A DNA stretch of 46,707 nucleotides, taken from assembly GCA_001642005.1 (NCBI GenBank), contig LWCA01000158.1:1-46707 (forward strand), given 5' to 3'. Below are positions 45,240 through 46,707 of this stretch, piece by piece (the first letter of the stretch is position 1; every line of letters starts with the position of its first letter). The DNA is from Intoshia linei (taxonomy: Eukaryota > Orthonectida > Rhopaluridae). A program made the position numbers and the translations under genes. Below the pieces are notes generated by a model. The model was not told where the DNA came from. It made no database searches and saw nothing but the letters and a program-made list of their open reading frames with translations.

Positions 45240-46707
45240 GGATTCCGAATTTCTAATATTTAATCATTTATATACTTCATGCCATTTTAATTAAAGTAAA
45301 ATCACTTTATCAACATGTTTATTAATTATTTATCATGTAGTTAATTTAATATCAAAAAAAATTACCTTCGTACAATTCTACTAAAAATTCTCATGTTGAA
45401 TGTGACTGATAATTTTCAAAGTGTCAATATATGAATGTTAAATCAATATCAGTGTTTACGCGTAACTTTAATGTTATAGAAACTACTCATAACTGATAAA
45501 ATTTATTATTTTTCCTATCTGATTTTAGTACAGAATCTGCATCTACCAAATTTAATATTGTAAGTAAATATTAATATTGGAATTTGATATTGTAATAAGA
45601 TTAATAAGTTACAATATAAGTAGTTATTGTTATTTGTTAATCCTGGTTTAGTGATTCATATATATCAGTGTACACTAGGGTGTCAACGGTATCTTAAATG
45701 CAATGCCGCTCAGGAATAATTAGATGCTTATATGCATTTAAAGTGTTAATTCGTTGAAAAAAATTATTTTTATACACTAATGAACTTGCAAGCTCTAATT
45801 AATTTTTCAAAATAATATTTAAACTTTTATAAAAATAAACATATGTTTACTCATTTTAAAACAATTTATTTATTTTAACCTTTTTATTTTAATTTTCTTG
45901 GATTTTTAGTAGTTTTGTCATGAACAATTGTTAATCTAATCATTAAATTCTAATGCTATAAGGTTTGTCTTTCCAGTCGTCTTTGTTGAAATATTTTAAA
46001 TGAGTTCAATAAGATGATCATTAATGATTAGTTATATATTATTAGGGTCTTAAATACTTTACAAATTAAGTCTTAATCTGAAAGATTAATAAACAATAAC
46101 TTATTGTACTATTTCCTTATTATCTACTTAACTATACATACACCAATGTAAGTAATAACTAAATTTATGATTATGTAGTTGCGTTTTAGTCATTAATAAT
46201 TAAACCATAAATACACTACGTATTTTCATTGTTGTAAATCATTTCTGAAAAACCTATCAATTTATTGCAATTTTGCCAATTTTATTTGTTCCACATTTTA
46301 TTTTAAGCTACAATATGAGAAAAGGTATTTTTTTATTATAATAAAAAAACATAATAGGTCATTAATCTGTGGTTTTGTTATTAAATTTTACGGATGAGAA
46401 ACCTTAAATATATAATGTAAATAAATAATTATAGATATAAGAAAAATAAGTGGATATATAATTGTTGGACCATTTATAGGATTCTTATTTGAGTCTCATA
46501 AACTTCCTACAAATAGGAATGTGCTTCGAAGGTTGTTAAAACTAAAGAAAAATAACCAATCACTACCATTTTAATGCATTGCAAATGAAATATTCGATAT
46601 ATACGTGAAAACAAGATTAAATATTATCAGTGTACAAAGAATCGACTTTAAAATCAAAAAACTATTTAATGAGTATCGAGTGGTTAATATAACTTCTCAT
46701 ACAGAAA
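45240..46707. other. Region upstream of glutamate dehydrogenase, no gene seen
   Basis: About 1.47 kb of AT-rich sequence contain only short open frames and no recognisable exon on either strand. The glutamate dehydrogenase promoter must lie near 45240-45450. A further gene may begin beyond the window edge. Confidence 0.5.

Overview
The window is animal nuclear DNA. It is AT-rich and intron-rich. I identified the proteins by reading and splicing them by eye: a Piezo channel C-terminus, two innexins, mitochondrial intermediate peptidase, glutamate dehydrogenase, UBXN6, a lysosomal-type acid phosphatase, a GK5-like sugar kinase, a cyclic-nucleotide-binding-domain protein and a calmodulin-sized EF-hand protein. 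Innexins point to an invertebrate, and their sequence looks spiralian. Many introns are only 32-40 nt and genes are often separated by under 200 bp, which suggests a small, reduced invertebrate genome. An orthonectid- or dicyemid-like animal would fit, but that is inference. No bacterial operons, CRISPR arrays, rRNA or tRNA genes were seen.

Layout: 1-1106 repeats; 1107-1552 (+) Piezo last exon; 1680-4179 (+) GK5-like kinase lacking its C-terminal domain, followed by a mariner-type MITE at 4262-4530; 5257-5552 (+) small unknown gene whose stop codon abuts that of UBXN6 (-, 5547-7456); 7457-10072 repeats; 10073-17388 (+) mitochondrial intermediate peptidase with a roughly 3.1 kb hAT-bounded block in one intron; 18336-20851 (+) innexin A; 21079-26866 (-) coiled-coil protein whose first intron holds a hAT transposon; 28831-34161 (+) CNBD protein; 34557-35952 (+) innexin B; 37768-41430 (-) acid phosphatase; 42789-43428 (+) EF-hand protein; 43477-45239 (-) glutamate dehydrogenase; 45240-46707 no gene seen.

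The genes are ordinary single-copy metazoan genes with no evident shared pathway, except for the innexin pair, which is a local duplication with conserved intron positions. The accessory layer is transposons. Four hAT-type insertions have 8-bp target duplications (two perfect, two with 7 of 8 matches). There is also a pogo/Tigger-like insertion with a matching empty site in the window, nested insertions, foldback elements and a dispersed composite repeat. Single N characters mark assembly joins, and one of them creates an artificial exact duplication. I found no convincing new biological system. The best leads are the extreme intron miniaturisation, the unidentified small gene, the unidentified coiled-coil gene and the truncated GK5-like kinase.
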